A stretch of 64,000 nt of DNA from Microbacterium sp. LWO14-1.2 (lineage in GTDB: Bacteria > Actinomycetota > Actinomycetes > Actinomycetales > Microbacteriaceae). Every line of letters starts with the position of its first letter. Positions within the stretch are counted from its first letter, which is position 1. The notes beneath the pieces are model-generated. The model worked only from the letters and a program-made list of their open reading frames with translations. It was not told the DNA's origin and searched no databases. Below, in pieces: positions 7,273-15,511 of this stretch. The stretch spans positions 620,001-684,000 of the forward strand of contig NZ_CP151633.1 of NCBI RefSeq assembly GCF_038397715.1, in the 5' to 3' direction. The position numbers were made by a program, and so were the translations under genes.

Positions 7273-8652
7273 ATGTCTTCCTTCCTCGAACTCGGCGTAC
7301 CCGCCGACCTCGCCGCCGTCCTCGCCGCCTCGGGCAAGACGGAGGCGTTCGCCATCCAGCGCGACACGCTGCCCGACTCTCTCGCGGGCCGCGACCTGCT
7401 CGGCCGCGGCCGTACGGGCAGCGGCAAGACCATCGCGTTCGCGCTCCCCCTCGTCGCGCGCCTCGCCGCATCCGGCAGGAAGCGCCGTTCCGGCCTCCCC
7501 CGCGGACTCGTGCTGGCACCGACCCGCGAGCTCGCGACGCAGATCGCCGCGACCGTCGCTCCCCTCGCCGAGGCCGCGGGCCTGAAGGTCACCACCGTGT
7601 TCGGCGGTGTGAGCCAGCGTCCGCAGGAGCAGGCTCTGAACGGCGGCGTCGACATCGTCGTGGCCTGCCCTGGTCGCCTCGAGGACCTCATGAAGCAGCA
7701 GGTCGTGCGCCTGAGCGAGATCGAGGTCACCGTGCTCGACGAGGCCGACCACATGGCCGACCTGGGTTTCCTTCCCGGTGTCACCCGCATCCTGAACGCG
7801 ACGCCCGCCGGCGGACAGCGACTGCTGTTCAGCGCGACGCTCGACCGCGGCATCGACACCCTCGCCCGCCGCTTCCTCGTGAACCCCGTGAGCCATGAGG
7901 TCGACGAGGCGAGCGTCCCGGTCGGCGAGATGACGCACCGCGTGCTCGTCGTGGACTCCACGGAGAACAAGACGACCCTCGTGCGCGATCTCGCCTCCGG
8001 CACCGGCCGCCGCATCCTCTTCACGCGCACCAAGCACCAGGCGAAGAAGCTCGCGAAGCAGCTCACCGCAGCCGGCATCCCCGCCGTCGACCTGCACGGC
8101 AACCTGTCCCAGAACGCGCGCGAGCGCAATCTCGGCGCCTTCTCGAGCGACCCCGACGACGGCGGTGTGCGCGTGCTCGTCGCGACCGACGTCGCAGCCC
8201 GCGGCGTGCACGTCGACAACGTCGACCTCGTGGTGCACGTCGACCCGCCCATGGAGCACAAGGCGTACCTGCACCGCTCCGGCCGTACGGCGCGTGCCGG
8301 TGCCGCAGGCACGGTCGTGACGGTGGTGCTGCCCGAGCAGCGCCGCGACGTCAAGGACCTGCTGCGCAAGGCCGCCATCTCCGTCGCGCTCGAAGAGGTC
8401 ACGCCCGCTGCCGTCGAGCAGCTGGTTCCCGAGCGTGCACCGCACGTGCGCCCGGCACCCGTGCAGAAGCAGCCGCAGCGCCAGGCCCCGAAGCAGCGCC
8501 CGGCAGGCGGTGAGCGCGGTGCGGCCACGACGCCGCCGTCGCGTCGGCGCCGTCGTCCCCGCTCCGGCGGGCAGGGTCAGGGCGGCCAGGGCGGTCAGCC
8601 GCAGGGCGGCTCCCGTCAGGGCGGTCGCGGTCGCGGCGGTCAGGGGCGCTGA
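7273..8652 (+). CDS. DEAD-box ATP-dependent RNA helicase
   Basis: 459 residues. All family motifs are present: Q motif (AFAIQRDTLPDSL), I (RTGSGKT), Ia (APTRELA), II (DEAD), III (SAT), IV-V (ILFTRTKHQ, ATDVAARGVH) and VI (HRSGRTARAG). The C-terminal tail (about 400-459) is basic and Gly/Gln/Arg-rich (GGQGQGGQGGQPQGG), typical of RNA-binding tails on cold-shock/ribosome-biogenesis helicases. The ATG has a GGAG site; the open frame continues upstream but there it is leader sequence with poor coding character. It ends at a perfect 21-bp bidirectional terminator shared with gltA. Confidence 0.93.
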   Translation: MSSFLELGVPADLAAVLAASGKTEAFAIQRDTLPDSLAGRDLLGRGRTGSGKTIAFALPLVARLAASGRKRRSGLPRGLVLAPTRELATQIAATVAPLAEAAGLKVTTVFGGVSQRPQEQALNGGVDIVVACPGRLEDLMKQQVVRLSEIEVTVLDEADHMADLGFLPGVTRILNATPAGGQRLLFSATLDRGIDTLARRFLVNPVSHEVDEASVPVGEMTHRVLVVDSTENKTTLVRDLASGTGRRILFTRTKHQAKKLAKQLTAAGIPAVDLHGNLSQNARERNLGAFSSDPDDGGVRVLVATDVAARGVHVDNVDLVVHVDPPMEHKAYLHRSGRTARAGAAGTVVTVVLPEQRRDVKDLLRKAAISVALEEVTPAAVEQLVPERAPHVRPAPVQKQPQRQAPKQRPAGGERGAATTPPSRRRRRPRSGGQGQGGQGGQPQGGSRQGGRGRGGQGR

Positions 8653-8678
8653 CCCCGGGCTGAGCTCGACGAGAGCCC

Positions 8679-8726
8679 ACAGACGAGAAGAGCGGATGCC
8701 GTACAGCATCCGCTCTTCTCGTCTGT
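8679..8726. terminator. bidirectional terminator between the helicase gene and gltA
   Basis: Perfect 21-bp inverted repeat (left arm 8679-8699, right arm 8706-8726) with a 6-nt loop CGTACA, placed between convergent genes. It lacks a real T-run, as is common in GC-rich actinobacteria. Confidence 0.8.
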
Positions 8727-8745
8727 GTTCCGGTACGTGCGACCG

Positions 8746-10041
8746 TCAGCGGGTCTGGAAGGTGCGCTCGACCGATCCCGTGTACAGCTGCTGCGGGCGG
8801 CCGATCTTCGTCTGCGGGTCGAGCTGCAGCTCGCGCCACTGGGCGAGCCAGCCCGGAAGGCGGCCGATCGCGAACAGCACGGTGAACATGCGGGTCGGGA
8901 ATCCCATGGCCTTGTAGATCACGCCGGTGTAGAAGTCGACGTTCGGGTAGAGGCGACGCTCCTTGAAGTAATCGTCCGCGAGCGCGATCTCCTCGAGCTC
9001 CTGCGCGAGATCGAGCAGCGGGTCGGTCACGCCGAGCTCCGCGAGGACCTCGCCAGCGGCCTCCTTCACGAGCTTGGCGCGCGGGTCGTAGTTCTTGTAG
9101 ACCCGGTGGCCGAAGCCCATGAGCTTGACGCCCTCTTCCTTGTTCTTCACCCGCTCCACGAAGCGCGAGACGCTCTGACCGGAATCGCGGATCTGGCCGA
9201 GCATCGTGAGCACGGCCTCGTTCGCTCCGCCGTGGAGGGGCCCGGAGAGAGCCTGGATGCCGGCGGAGATCGACGCGAACTGGTTGGCGCCGGTGGAGCC
9301 GACGAGGCGGACGGTCGAGGTCGAGGCGTTCTGCTCGTGGTCCTCGTGCAGGATGAGGAGGAGCTCCAGCGCCTTCGTCATGACCGGGTTGATCTCGTAC
9401 GGCTCGGAGTTGACGCCGAAGTTCAGCTTGAGGAAGTTCTCCACGAAGCCGAGCGAGTTGTCGGGGTAGAGGAACGCCTGACCGACGCTCTTCTTGTGCG
9501 CGTAGGCGGCGATGACCGGCAGCTTCGCGAGCATGCGCACCATGTTGAGCTCGACGTGCTCGGGGTTGTGCGGGTCCGTCTGGCCCTCGTAGTAGGTCGA
9601 CAGCGCGGCGACGGCCGACGACAGCACCGACATGGGGTGCGCGGTGTGGGGCAGGGCGGAGAAGAACCGCTTGAGGTCTTCGTGCAGCAGGGTGTGACGA
9701 CGGATCTTCTCGTCGAACTCGGCGAGCTCGGCCGCCGAGGGCAGCTCACCGTAGATGAGGAGCCAGGCCACCTCGAGGTAGCTCGTCTTGCCGGCGAGCT
9801 GCTCGATCGGATATCCGCGGTACCGCAGGATGCCCTTGTCGCCGTCGATGAACGTGATCTCCGACTTCGTCGACGCGGTGTTCACGAATCCGTAGTCCAG
9901 GCCGGTGTAGCCGGTCTGCTTGGTCAGCGTCGAGAAGTCGATGCTGTCGTGTCCGGCCGTGCCGCGCACGACGGGGAACTCCGCGGTGGTCTCGCCGATC
10001 GTCAGCTTCGCCGTCGCCTGCTGGTCTGCCGCTGCGCTCAC
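8746..10041 (-). CDS. gltA: citrate synthase (type II)
   Basis: 431 residues. Catalytic signatures are clear: SGPLHGGANE (first His), GFGHRVYKNYDPRA (second His) and the Asp in LYPNVDFYTGV. The N-terminal beta-rich extension (TIGETTAEFPVV...DSIDFSTL) is that of the hexameric NADH-sensitive type used in the TCA cycle. It condenses oxaloacetate and acetyl-CoA. It starts at a GTG 8 nt after GAGGAGG. The upstream region contains two inverted copies of GTGACATCGC and a hairpin-like palindrome that may be operators. Confidence 0.95.
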   Translation of the reverse strand: MSAAADQQATAKLTIGETTAEFPVVRGTAGHDSIDFSTLTKQTGYTGLDYGFVNTASTKSEITFIDGDKGILRYRGYPIEQLAGKTSYLEVAWLLIYGELPSAAELAEFDEKIRRHTLLHEDLKRFFSALPHTAHPMSVLSSAVAALSTYYEGQTDPHNPEHVELNMVRMLAKLPVIAAYAHKKSVGQAFLYPDNSLGFVENFLKLNFGVNSEPYEINPVMTKALELLLILHEDHEQNASTSTVRLVGSTGANQFASISAGIQALSGPLHGGANEAVLTMLGQIRDSGQSVSRFVERVKNKEEGVKLMGFGHRVYKNYDPRAKLVKEAAGEVLAELGVTDPLLDLAQELEEIALADDYFKERRLYPNVDFYTGVIYKAMGFPTRMFTVLFAIGRLPGWLAQWRELQLDPQTKIGRPQQLYTGSVERTFQTR

Positions 10042-10080
10042 GCGGGGGCCTCCTCATGGGTCTTCATCAAGCCTTGTGTG

Positions 10081-10182
10081 GCGATGTCACGACGCTGTGC
10101 GTCGGGGTCGGGCCGAGATCGTCGATACGCGACCGAATCGCTTTTACAGCCTAGTAGGCGCATCGGCCTACTGTGACATCGC
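10081..10182. promoter_or_regulatory. gltA upstream region with repeated elements
   Basis: Contains GCGATGTCAC (10081-10090) and its exact inverted copy GTGACATCGC (10173-10182), plus a 7-bp palindrome AGTAGGC-GCATCG-GCCTACT (10153-10172). The palindrome lies directly before a minus-strand TAGGCT that could be the gltA -10 box. These look like paired operator sites, but the regulator is unknown. They resemble, without matching, the spacing of CRP/GlxR sites. Confidence 0.4.
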
Positions 10183-10212
10183 ACAAAACAACGGGGGTGC
10201 CGGGGAGGACTT

Positions 10213-11325
10213 CTACAGTGCCGACGCGCGCAGACGCCGCGCGGCCTCGAGCACCCGCTCGGTGGGCGCGGTGAGCGCGAGGCGCACGTGCTGCCCGGAC
10301 GAGGCGCCGTAGAACGAGCCGGGACCGGCGAGGATGCCGAGGTCGGCCAGGCGGGTCATGCTCGCCCACGCGTCCTCCCCCGCGGTCGCCCACAGATACA
10401 GCCCGGCCTCGGAGCCGTCGATGCGGAATCCCGCCGCCTCGAGAGCCGGGCGCAGGGCGTCGCGGCGCTCGCGGTAGAGCTCCTTCTGCGCGGCCACGTG
10501 CTCGTCATCGCCGAGCGCGACGGCCATCGCGTGCTGCACGGGAGCCGGAGGCATCAGCCCGAGGTGCTTCCGGGCCGTCAGGAGGTCGCCCACGATGCGG
10601 GCACAACCCGCGAGGAACGCCGCCCGGTAGCCGGCGAGGTTCGACTGCTTGCTCAGCGAGTAGACGCTCAGCAGGTTGGCCCTGCTGCCACCGGTGACCC
10701 GCGGGTCGAGGACCGACGGGATCGTCTCCGATGCCCAGGCTCCGTCCCAGCCGAGCTCCGCATAGCACTCGTCGCTCGCGAGCACGGCGTCGAGCTCCCG
10801 CGCGCGGCGCACCGCTGCGGCGAGCTCCTCGACGGTCCAGGTGCGCCCGTCGGGGTTACCCGGCGTGTTGATCCAGATGAGTCTGGCGCCCTCCGGCCAT
10901 TCGGCGGGATCGTCGGCGGCGACCGGTGTCGCTCCCGCGACGCGCGCGCCCACCTCGTACGTCGGGTAGGCCACACGCGGATGCACGACGATGTCTCCCT
11001 CACCGAGCCCGAGGAGCGTCGGGAGGAGCGCCACGAGCTCCTTGGAGCCGATCGTGGGGAGCACGTTGTCGACGGTGAGGTCCGGCACTCCCCTGCGACG
11101 GGCGTACCAGTCGACGATCGCCTCGCGGAGCGACGACGTGCCGACGGTCTGCGGGTAGGCGTGCGCATCGGTCGCGTCGGCGAGAGCCTGGCGGATCAGG
11201 TCGGGCGTGGGATCGACGGGCGATCCGACGGACAGATCGACGAGACCGTCAGGATGCTGCGCCGCGCGCTCGCGGTACGGGACCACCGCATCCCAGGGGA
11301 AGTCGGCGAGGTCGTGGACGCTCAC
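10213..11325 (-). CDS. dapC: succinyldiaminopimelate transaminase
   Basis: 370 residues of PLP fold type I class I/II aminotransferases. It shows VGSPVDPTP, the cofactor ring-stacking region, NTPGNPDGRTW, SDECYAELGWD, the PLP-lysine segment SLSKQSNLAGYRAAF, and HVRLALTAP near the end. It transaminates N-succinyl-2-amino-6-ketopimelate with glutamate. The gene begins only 3 nt after the fdxA stop, and the fdxA-dapC pairing is conserved in actinobacteria. With dapD and dapE nearby this makes the succinylase DAP branch. Confidence 0.92.
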   Translation of the reverse strand: MSVHDLADFPWDAVVPYRERAAQHPDGLVDLSVGSPVDPTPDLIRQALADATDAHAYPQTVGTSSLREAIVDWYARRRGVPDLTVDNVLPTIGSKELVALLPTLLGLGEGDIVVHPRVAYPTYEVGARVAGATPVAADDPAEWPEGARLIWINTPGNPDGRTWTVEELAAAVRRARELDAVLASDECYAELGWDGAWASETIPSVLDPRVTGGSRANLLSVYSLSKQSNLAGYRAAFLAGCARIVGDLLTARKHLGLMPPAPVQHAMAVALGDDEHVAAQKELYRERRDALRPALEAAGFRIDGSEAGLYLWATAGEDAWASMTRLADLGILAGPGSFYGASSGQHVRLALTAPTERVLEAARRLRASAL

Positions 11326-11328
11326 GGG

Positions 11329-11649
11329 CTACTCGCCCTGCGGCGGCAGCGCGGCGATGATCGGGTGGTCGTGCGCGATGACGCCCACCTTGGCCGCCCC
11401 TCCGGGCGACCCGATCTCGTCGAAGAACTCGACGTTGGCCTTGTAGTAGTCCTGCCACTCCTCGGGCAGGTCGTCTTCGTAGTAGATCGCCTCGACGGGG
11501 CAGACCGGCTCGCAGGCACCGCAGTCGACGCACTCGTCAGGGTGGATGTACAGAGACCGTTCGCCCTCGTAGATGCAGTCAACGGGGCATTCGTCGATGC
11601 AGGCGCGATCCTTGACATCGACGCACGGGAGGGCGATCACATACGTCAC
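11329..11649 (-). CDS. fdxA: seven-iron (7Fe-8S type) ferredoxin
   Basis: 106 residues. Cysteine pattern C9...C17-x3-C21...C25, then CVDCGACEPVC, matches bacterial [3Fe-4S][4Fe-4S] ferredoxins of the FdxA type, with the C-terminal EEWQDYYKANVEFFDEIG helix. It is a cytosolic one-electron carrier. The GTG start has the -10 box TAGACT 6 nt upstream, so translation probably starts on a leaderless mRNA shared with dapC. That -10 box contains the stop codon (TAG) of the preceding gene. Confidence 0.94.
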   Translation of the reverse strand: MTYVIALPCVDVKDRACIDECPVDCIYEGERSLYIHPDECVDCGACEPVCPVEAIYYEDDLPEEWQDYYKANVEFFDEIGSPGGAAKVGVIAHDHPIIAALPPQGE

Positions 11650-11655
11650 GCCACC

Positions 11656-11661
11656 AGTCTA
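11656..11661 (-). promoter_or_regulatory. -10 box of fdxA-dapC (leaderless type)
   Basis: TAGACT on the minus strand, 6 nt before the fdxA GTG. Its TAG is also the stop codon of the upstream membrane-protein gene. Confidence 0.55.
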
Positions 11662-12156
11662 CGTGCCGAGACCCGTGCGATCTCCCCGCTCGGGCTCGAT
11701 GCCGCCGGCGGGACGCCGATCGACACCGGGGACCTCGGTGATGGGTGCGGAAGGGGCTTCCGTCTCAGCCGCGGCCGCGGGCGCCTCCGTGCGCGACGGC
11801 ACGCGTGCGATCCGCGGCCATGCGACGACGAGGAGCACGAGCCCCGCGACCACGTAGATCCAGACCCTGCCGCTCAGGGACTCCTGCACCACGATCGAGC
11901 CCCCCGGACCGACGCCCGAGATCAGCACGAGCATCCCGAGCATGCCGAGGCCGGAGGCCAGGGCCGCTCCGCGGTCGTGGGTCAGGGCACGGATGGCGAC
12001 GAGGATCGCGCCGCACGCGACGGTCCCGACGATGAGTCCCACCGGCACCGGACCCCACGTCACACTGTGGGCGATGGTGCCTGCCACTCCGAAGACGCCG
12101 CCGACGAGAGCCGCGGCCACCCAGGACAGCACCCGGGAGATCCATCCGATACGCAC
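11659..12156 (-). CDS. small four-TM membrane protein (DUF6113-like)
   Basis: 165 residues with about four hydrophobic helices (roughly 8-30, 37-55, 66-84, 98-116) and a disordered Pro/Glu/Ala-rich C-terminal tail. The layout resembles DUF6113, a small actinobacterial membrane family next to fdxA/dapC; that name is from memory and unconfirmed. No catalytic motif. The GTG start is 6 nt after a TAGGAT -10 box. Function unknown. Confidence 0.7.
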   Translation of the reverse strand: MRIGWISRVLSWVAAALVGGVFGVAGTIAHSVTWGPVPVGLIVGTVACGAILVAIRALTHDRGAALASGLGMLGMLVLISGVGPGGSIVVQESLSGRVWIYVVAGLVLLVVAWPRIARVPSRTEAPAAAAETEAPSAPITEVPGVDRRPAGGIEPERGDRTGLGT

Positions 12157-12162
12157 GGATCG

Positions 12163-12168
12163 ATCCTA
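12163..12168 (-). promoter_or_regulatory. -10 box of the small membrane-protein gene (leaderless type)
   Basis: TAGGAT on the minus strand, 6 nt (CGATCC) before the GTG start at 12156. Confidence 0.5.
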
Positions 12169-12221
12169 CGCGCGCTCGACACCCGCCACGGTCGATGCAG
12201 ACGCCGCCGCGACGGCCGGCT

Positions 12222-12536
12222 TCACGCCGCGAGCCCCGCCAGCCTCAGCAGCGCCGCGACCGCCGCCGCGGCCACCACGACCACGAGGAACGACTGCCGC
12301 AGCCCGAGCAGGCCCGCCGCCACGAGGAGCGCGGGCACCCGGGCGTCGACGACGACGGCCTGACCGGCGCCGAGGGTCTGCACCGCCACGAGCGCCGCCA
12401 GCAGCGCCACGGTGAGCAGATCGGAGATGCGTGCCGGACGTGGGGCCTCGAGCACCGTGGGCGGCACGAGGTATCCGACGGCCTTGAGCGCGAGACAGAT
12501 GACGGCAGCGAGCAGAACGGCGCTCCAGACGCTCAT
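12222..12536 (-). CDS. azlD: AzlD-family branched-chain amino acid exporter subunit
   Basis: 104 residues, almost entirely hydrophobic with about four helices, matching the small AzlD (BrnE) subunit. The ATG overlaps the azlC stop (ATGA). AzlCD/BrnFE exports valine, leucine, isoleucine and sometimes methionine through the plasma membrane. The short length and position right behind azlC support the call. Confidence 0.85.
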   Translation of the reverse strand: MSVWSAVLLAAVICLALKAVGYLVPPTVLEAPRPARISDLLTVALLAALVAVQTLGAGQAVVVDARVPALLVAAGLLGLRQSFLVVVVAAAAVAALLRLAGLAA

Positions 12537-13246
12537 CGGAGCCCCTCCGGCGCAGAGACGGTCGATGCATCATCGTCCCGACCCAGCCAGTTGAACCATC
12601 CGACGAGGATCGCGACCAGTGCCGCGACCAGCACCGGGAGACCGGGCATGAGGGCGGGAGTCAGAGCTGCGGCGACGACGGCCGCTGCCACGCCGACCGC
12701 GATCGCCTGGCGCTGCCGGAGCCGCGGCCAGAGGAGCGCGAGGAAGGCGGCGGCGGCCGCGGCATCCAGCCCCCAGGTCTTCGGGTCGCCGAGCACGTCG
12801 CCGACGAGCGCGCCGACGAGGGTGGTGAGGTTCCATCCGAGGAAGATGCCGATGCCGGTGACCCAGAAGCCGACCTGCCGCAGTCGCGGATCACTCTGCG
12901 ACACCGCGACGGCCGTCGATTCGTCGATCGTGAAGTGGGCGGCCGCCGCGCGACGCGCGGGGGTCGTGCCGACGAGGGGGGACATGCGCATCCCGTAGGC
13001 GACGTTCCGCACACCCAGCAGCGCGGCCGAGGCGACCGCCGAAGGCAGCGCCGCCACCCCGCCGGCCGCGAAGACCCCGACGAAAGCGAACTGGGATCCG
13101 CCCGTGAACATGAGCAGGCTCAGGACGCAGGTCTGCCAGACGTCGAGCCCCGAGGCGACCGCGAGCGCTCCGAAGGATACGCCGTACGCGCTGGTCGCGA
13201 TCACGACGCCCGCGGCCTCTCGCCAGACCTCGCGTTCGGCCGTCAT
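12533..13246 (-). CDS. azlC: AzlC-family branched-chain amino acid exporter, large subunit
   Basis: 237 residues with about six to seven helices. Family features are the N-terminal VSFGALAVASGLDVWQ, the MFTGGSQFAFVG motif, LLGVRNVAYGM and HFTIDESTAVAV. It pairs with the coupled azlD. The ATG at 13246 gives the usual family length; the longer in-frame region upstream crosses the promoter and was rejected. A TTGACT-17-CAGAAT promoter lies upstream, and the divergent XRE-cupin gene is the probable regulator. Confidence 0.88.
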   Translation of the reverse strand: MTAEREVWREAAGVVIATSAYGVSFGALAVASGLDVWQTCVLSLLMFTGGSQFAFVGVFAAGGVAALPSAVASAALLGVRNVAYGMRMSPLVGTTPARRAAAAHFTIDESTAVAVSQSDPRLRQVGFWVTGIGIFLGWNLTTLVGALVGDVLGDPKTWGLDAAAAAAFLALLWPRLRQRQAIAVGVAAAVVAAALTPALMPGLPVLVAALVAILVGWFNWLGRDDDASTVSAPEGLR

Positions 13247-13282
13247 TCGTCGCCCGTTCGATCGAGTGAACACATGATCATC

Positions 13283-13311
13283 ATTCTGAACAGGTCGAAT
13301 AGCATAGTCAA
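13283..13311 (-). promoter_or_regulatory. predicted azlCD promoter
   Basis: Minus strand TTGACT (13306-13311), 17-nt spacer, CAGAAT (13283-13288). This is one of the few promoters in the window with both boxes near consensus. Confidence 0.6.
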
Positions 13312-13314
13312 GCG

Positions 13315-13324
13315 AACGATCGTT
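13315..13324. promoter_or_regulatory. palindrome between azlC and the XRE-cupin gene, candidate operator
   Basis: Perfect 10-bp palindrome AACGATCGTT, flanked by further partial symmetry (TCAAGCG / GTTTGA). It lies 4 bp beyond the azlC -35 box and 16 bp before the regulator start codon. This is a natural site for the divergently encoded HTH regulator. Confidence 0.5.
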
Positions 13325-13339
13325 TGACATGATGAACGG

Positions 13340-13888
13340 ATGGACGACCTCCGCACTCGCATCGCCCGCACCCTCCGCCGAGAGCGGGAGGCAGCCGGCA
13401 TCTCGGTCTCGGAGCTCGCCCGTCGCGCCGGGATCTCCAAGGCGACGGTCTCGCAGCTGGAGTCGGGGTCCGGCAACCCCAGCGTCGAGACGCTGTGGGC
13501 GCTCGGCGTCGCACTCGGCGTGCCGTTCGCCGTGCTCGTCGACCAGCAGGCGAACGCCCCCACGCTCATCCGAGCGGACGAGCTCGCCGGAGTCCCGTCG
13601 TCGGCGGCCGCGTACAGCGCCACCCTCCTCTCGGCGAGCCCACCGGGCGCCCGCCGCGACGTCTACCTGATCCAGGCCGAGCCGGGCGACCCGCGACGCT
13701 CGGATCCGCATCACAGCGGCACCACGGAGCACGTCATCCTCATCGCAGGCCAGGCGCACATCGGTCCGGTCGGCGAAGCCGTGCTGCTGAACCCCGGCGA
13801 CTACCTCTCCTACGCCGGAGACGTGCCGCACGTGTTCGAGGCGGTCGTCCCGGGCACGAGCGCCGTGCTCATCTCCGAGCTGCGCTGA
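13340..13888 (+). CDS. XRE-family transcriptional regulator with cupin sensor domain
   Basis: 182 residues. An N-terminal HTH (about 5-60: ARRAGISKATVSQLESGSGN, the XRE recognition helix) is followed by a C-terminal cupin barrel (about 110-180: HHSGTTEHVILIAGQAHI, LNPGDYLSYAGDVPHVFE). These two-domain proteins bind a small ligand in the cupin and regulate metabolism genes. It is divergent from azlCD, so control of amino acid export is the likely job (inference). The stop directly abuts the stop of the convergent MFS gene. Confidence 0.88.
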   Translation: MDDLRTRIARTLRREREAAGISVSELARRAGISKATVSQLESGSGNPSVETLWALGVALGVPFAVLVDQQANAPTLIRADELAGVPSSAAAYSATLLSASPPGARRDVYLIQAEPGDPRRSDPHHSGTTEHVILIAGQAHIGPVGEAVLLNPGDYLSYAGDVPHVFEAVVPGTSAVLISELR

Positions 13889-15511
13889 TCACTCCCCCGC
13901 CGCGGGCGATGGATCGGGGATCTCCTCGGGCTTGTAGCGCGGGAGGCGCGAGGCCGGCACGATGGCGATCGCGCTGATGCCCGCGAGGATCAGCAGACCG
14001 AGCCGCAGAGTGCCGAGCCGCGCCTGCTCGTTCACCGACACCGCGGCGTCGACCTGAGCCGGGGTCGCGTCCGTCCTGTCGAGCACAGCGCGCAGGTCGT
14101 CGTTGCTGATGAAGTTCACGTCGTCGAGGTCGACCTGAGCCACGAGCTCCGGCGGCAGCTCCGGATGCTCGACCACCGCGCGCCCCACGCTCAGACCGAG
14201 CAGCGACACCAGCAGGGCGCCGGCCAGCGCCGTCCCCACGGCGGACGCGAGGTTCTGCGTCGTTCCGCGCAACGACCCCACATCGCCCGCGAGCTCCGAG
14301 GGCGCCGCCGTGACGAGCACGTTGAACACGAGGGTGACGAGCGCGCCCTGCCCGATGCCGAAGACGACGAGGCCGACGATGGTCGCGAGGGTCTCCCAGT
14401 TGTTGTCCACGACGAAGGACAGCCACATCAGCGCGAGCGTGGTGAGGACGAACCCGAACACCCCGATGACGCGTGGCGGATAGCGACGGTAGAAGCGCAC
14501 GACGAGCGTGGCCGTGATGAAGACCGTGAGGTTGAACGGCATCATCGCCAGCGAGGTGTCGAACGGCGTCCGCCCCTGCACGATCTGGATGTACAGCGGG
14601 ATCGTGAAGTTCACGCAGGCCTCGAGCGCCACGACGATGAACATCGCGTACACGGCGGCCCGCTCGCGCGACGATTCGAGCACCCGCAGGTCGATCAGCG
14701 GAACCCCTCCGCGCGCGATGCGCCGACGGGTCCACACGAAGAAGCACTGACCGAGCACGATCCCCACCACGACGAAGACGGGCGCGGGCGAGAGCCCGAG
14801 GATGCTGAACGGCGCCGCTTCCGTCGCCGCGAGGGCGCCCCAGCCGTTCAGGTTGTTGAAGCCGAGGGTGAGCAGCACGATCGCGGCGCCGATGAGGAGC
14901 GAGGCCACGAGGTCGATGCGGATGGAGGCGTCGCCTCGGTCGCCGCGCAGCGTGAAGCTCAGCGCGAAGACGAGCACTGCGATCGCGAGGACGATCACGA
15001 ACAGGGGGCGCCAGCCGACGAGGGTGCCGAGCGTGCCGCCGATGAGGAAGGCCGTGACGCCGGAGATCGCCCGAGCCGATCCGATCGCCCCGATCGCCGT
15101 GGCCTGCTGCCCGCCGCGGTAGTTCTCGGCGATCAGCGCGACGATCGAGGGGACGATGATGGCGGCGGCGGCACCGGCGACCGCCTGCCCGGCGATCGCC
15201 CACCCGACGCTCGGTGAGACGATCATGAGCACGGCCGAGCCGGCGAACAGGACGATGACGATCCGGAAGATCAGCACCCAGCCGATCCTCTGACCGAGCT
15301 TCGCACCGGTCATCACGAGCGCGGCGACCGCCAGGCCGTACATCACGATCGTGGTGCTCGCGACGGTGGGCGGCACACCGAACTCGGCGACGATGCCGCC
15401 GAGCGAGATCGGCAGCGCGGCGACATTGAACGACATGAGCACCTGCGCGAGGAAGAGGCTGACCAGCGGCAGCCAGGAGGTGCGGGTCTCGGGACGGGCG
15501 GTGGAGGTCAT
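13889..15511 (-). CDS. MFS multidrug-type transporter (14-TM)
   Basis: 540 residues, about 14 helices, with the DHA2-like plan. It opens LPLVSLFLAQVLMSFNVAALP, has the loop 2-3 motif GAKLGQRIGW, and a large extracytoplasmic loop (about 435-495, polar, ELPPELVAQVDLDDVNF) before the last helix. That loop is common in actinobacterial QacA/EmrB-type drug exporters. The substrate is unknown. The start ATG overlaps the glutaminase stop (ATGA), so it is the second gene of a glsA-MFS transcript; whether it moves glutamate-related compounds is open. Confidence 0.85.
   Translation of the reverse strand: MTSTARPETRTSWLPLVSLFLAQVLMSFNVAALPISLGGIVAEFGVPPTVASTTIVMYGLAVAALVMTGAKLGQRIGWVLIFRIVIVLFAGSAVLMIVSPSVGWAIAGQAVAGAAAAIIVPSIVALIAENYRGGQQATAIGAIGSARAISGVTAFLIGGTLGTLVGWRPLFVIVLAIAVLVFALSFTLRGDRGDASIRIDLVASLLIGAAIVLLTLGFNNLNGWGALAATEAAPFSILGLSPAPVFVVVGIVLGQCFFVWTRRRIARGGVPLIDLRVLESSRERAAVYAMFIVVALEACVNFTIPLYIQIVQGRTPFDTSLAMMPFNLTVFITATLVVRFYRRYPPRVIGVFGFVLTTLALMWLSFVVDNNWETLATIVGLVVFGIGQGALVTLVFNVLVTAAPSELAGDVGSLRGTTQNLASAVGTALAGALLVSLLGLSVGRAVVEHPELPPELVAQVDLDDVNFISNDDLRAVLDRTDATPAQVDAAVSVNEQARLGTLRLGLLILAGISAIAIVPASRLPRYKPEEIPDPSPAAGE

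Noticed and set aside
5971..8709. A minus-strand open frame of over 900 codons opposite dapD and the helicase.
   Set aside because: It is antisense to clear enzymes, has Arg/His/Gly-rich low-complexity translation, and arises from the GC-rich third codon positions of the real genes. The same applies to long open frames opposite dapC-fdxA (10288-12363), the MFS gene (14165-15217) and typA (18189-19793).
10081..10182. GlxR/CRP sites before gltA.
   Set aside because: TGTG and CACA-like arms occur, but the spacing is shorter than the TGTGA-N6-TCACA consensus.
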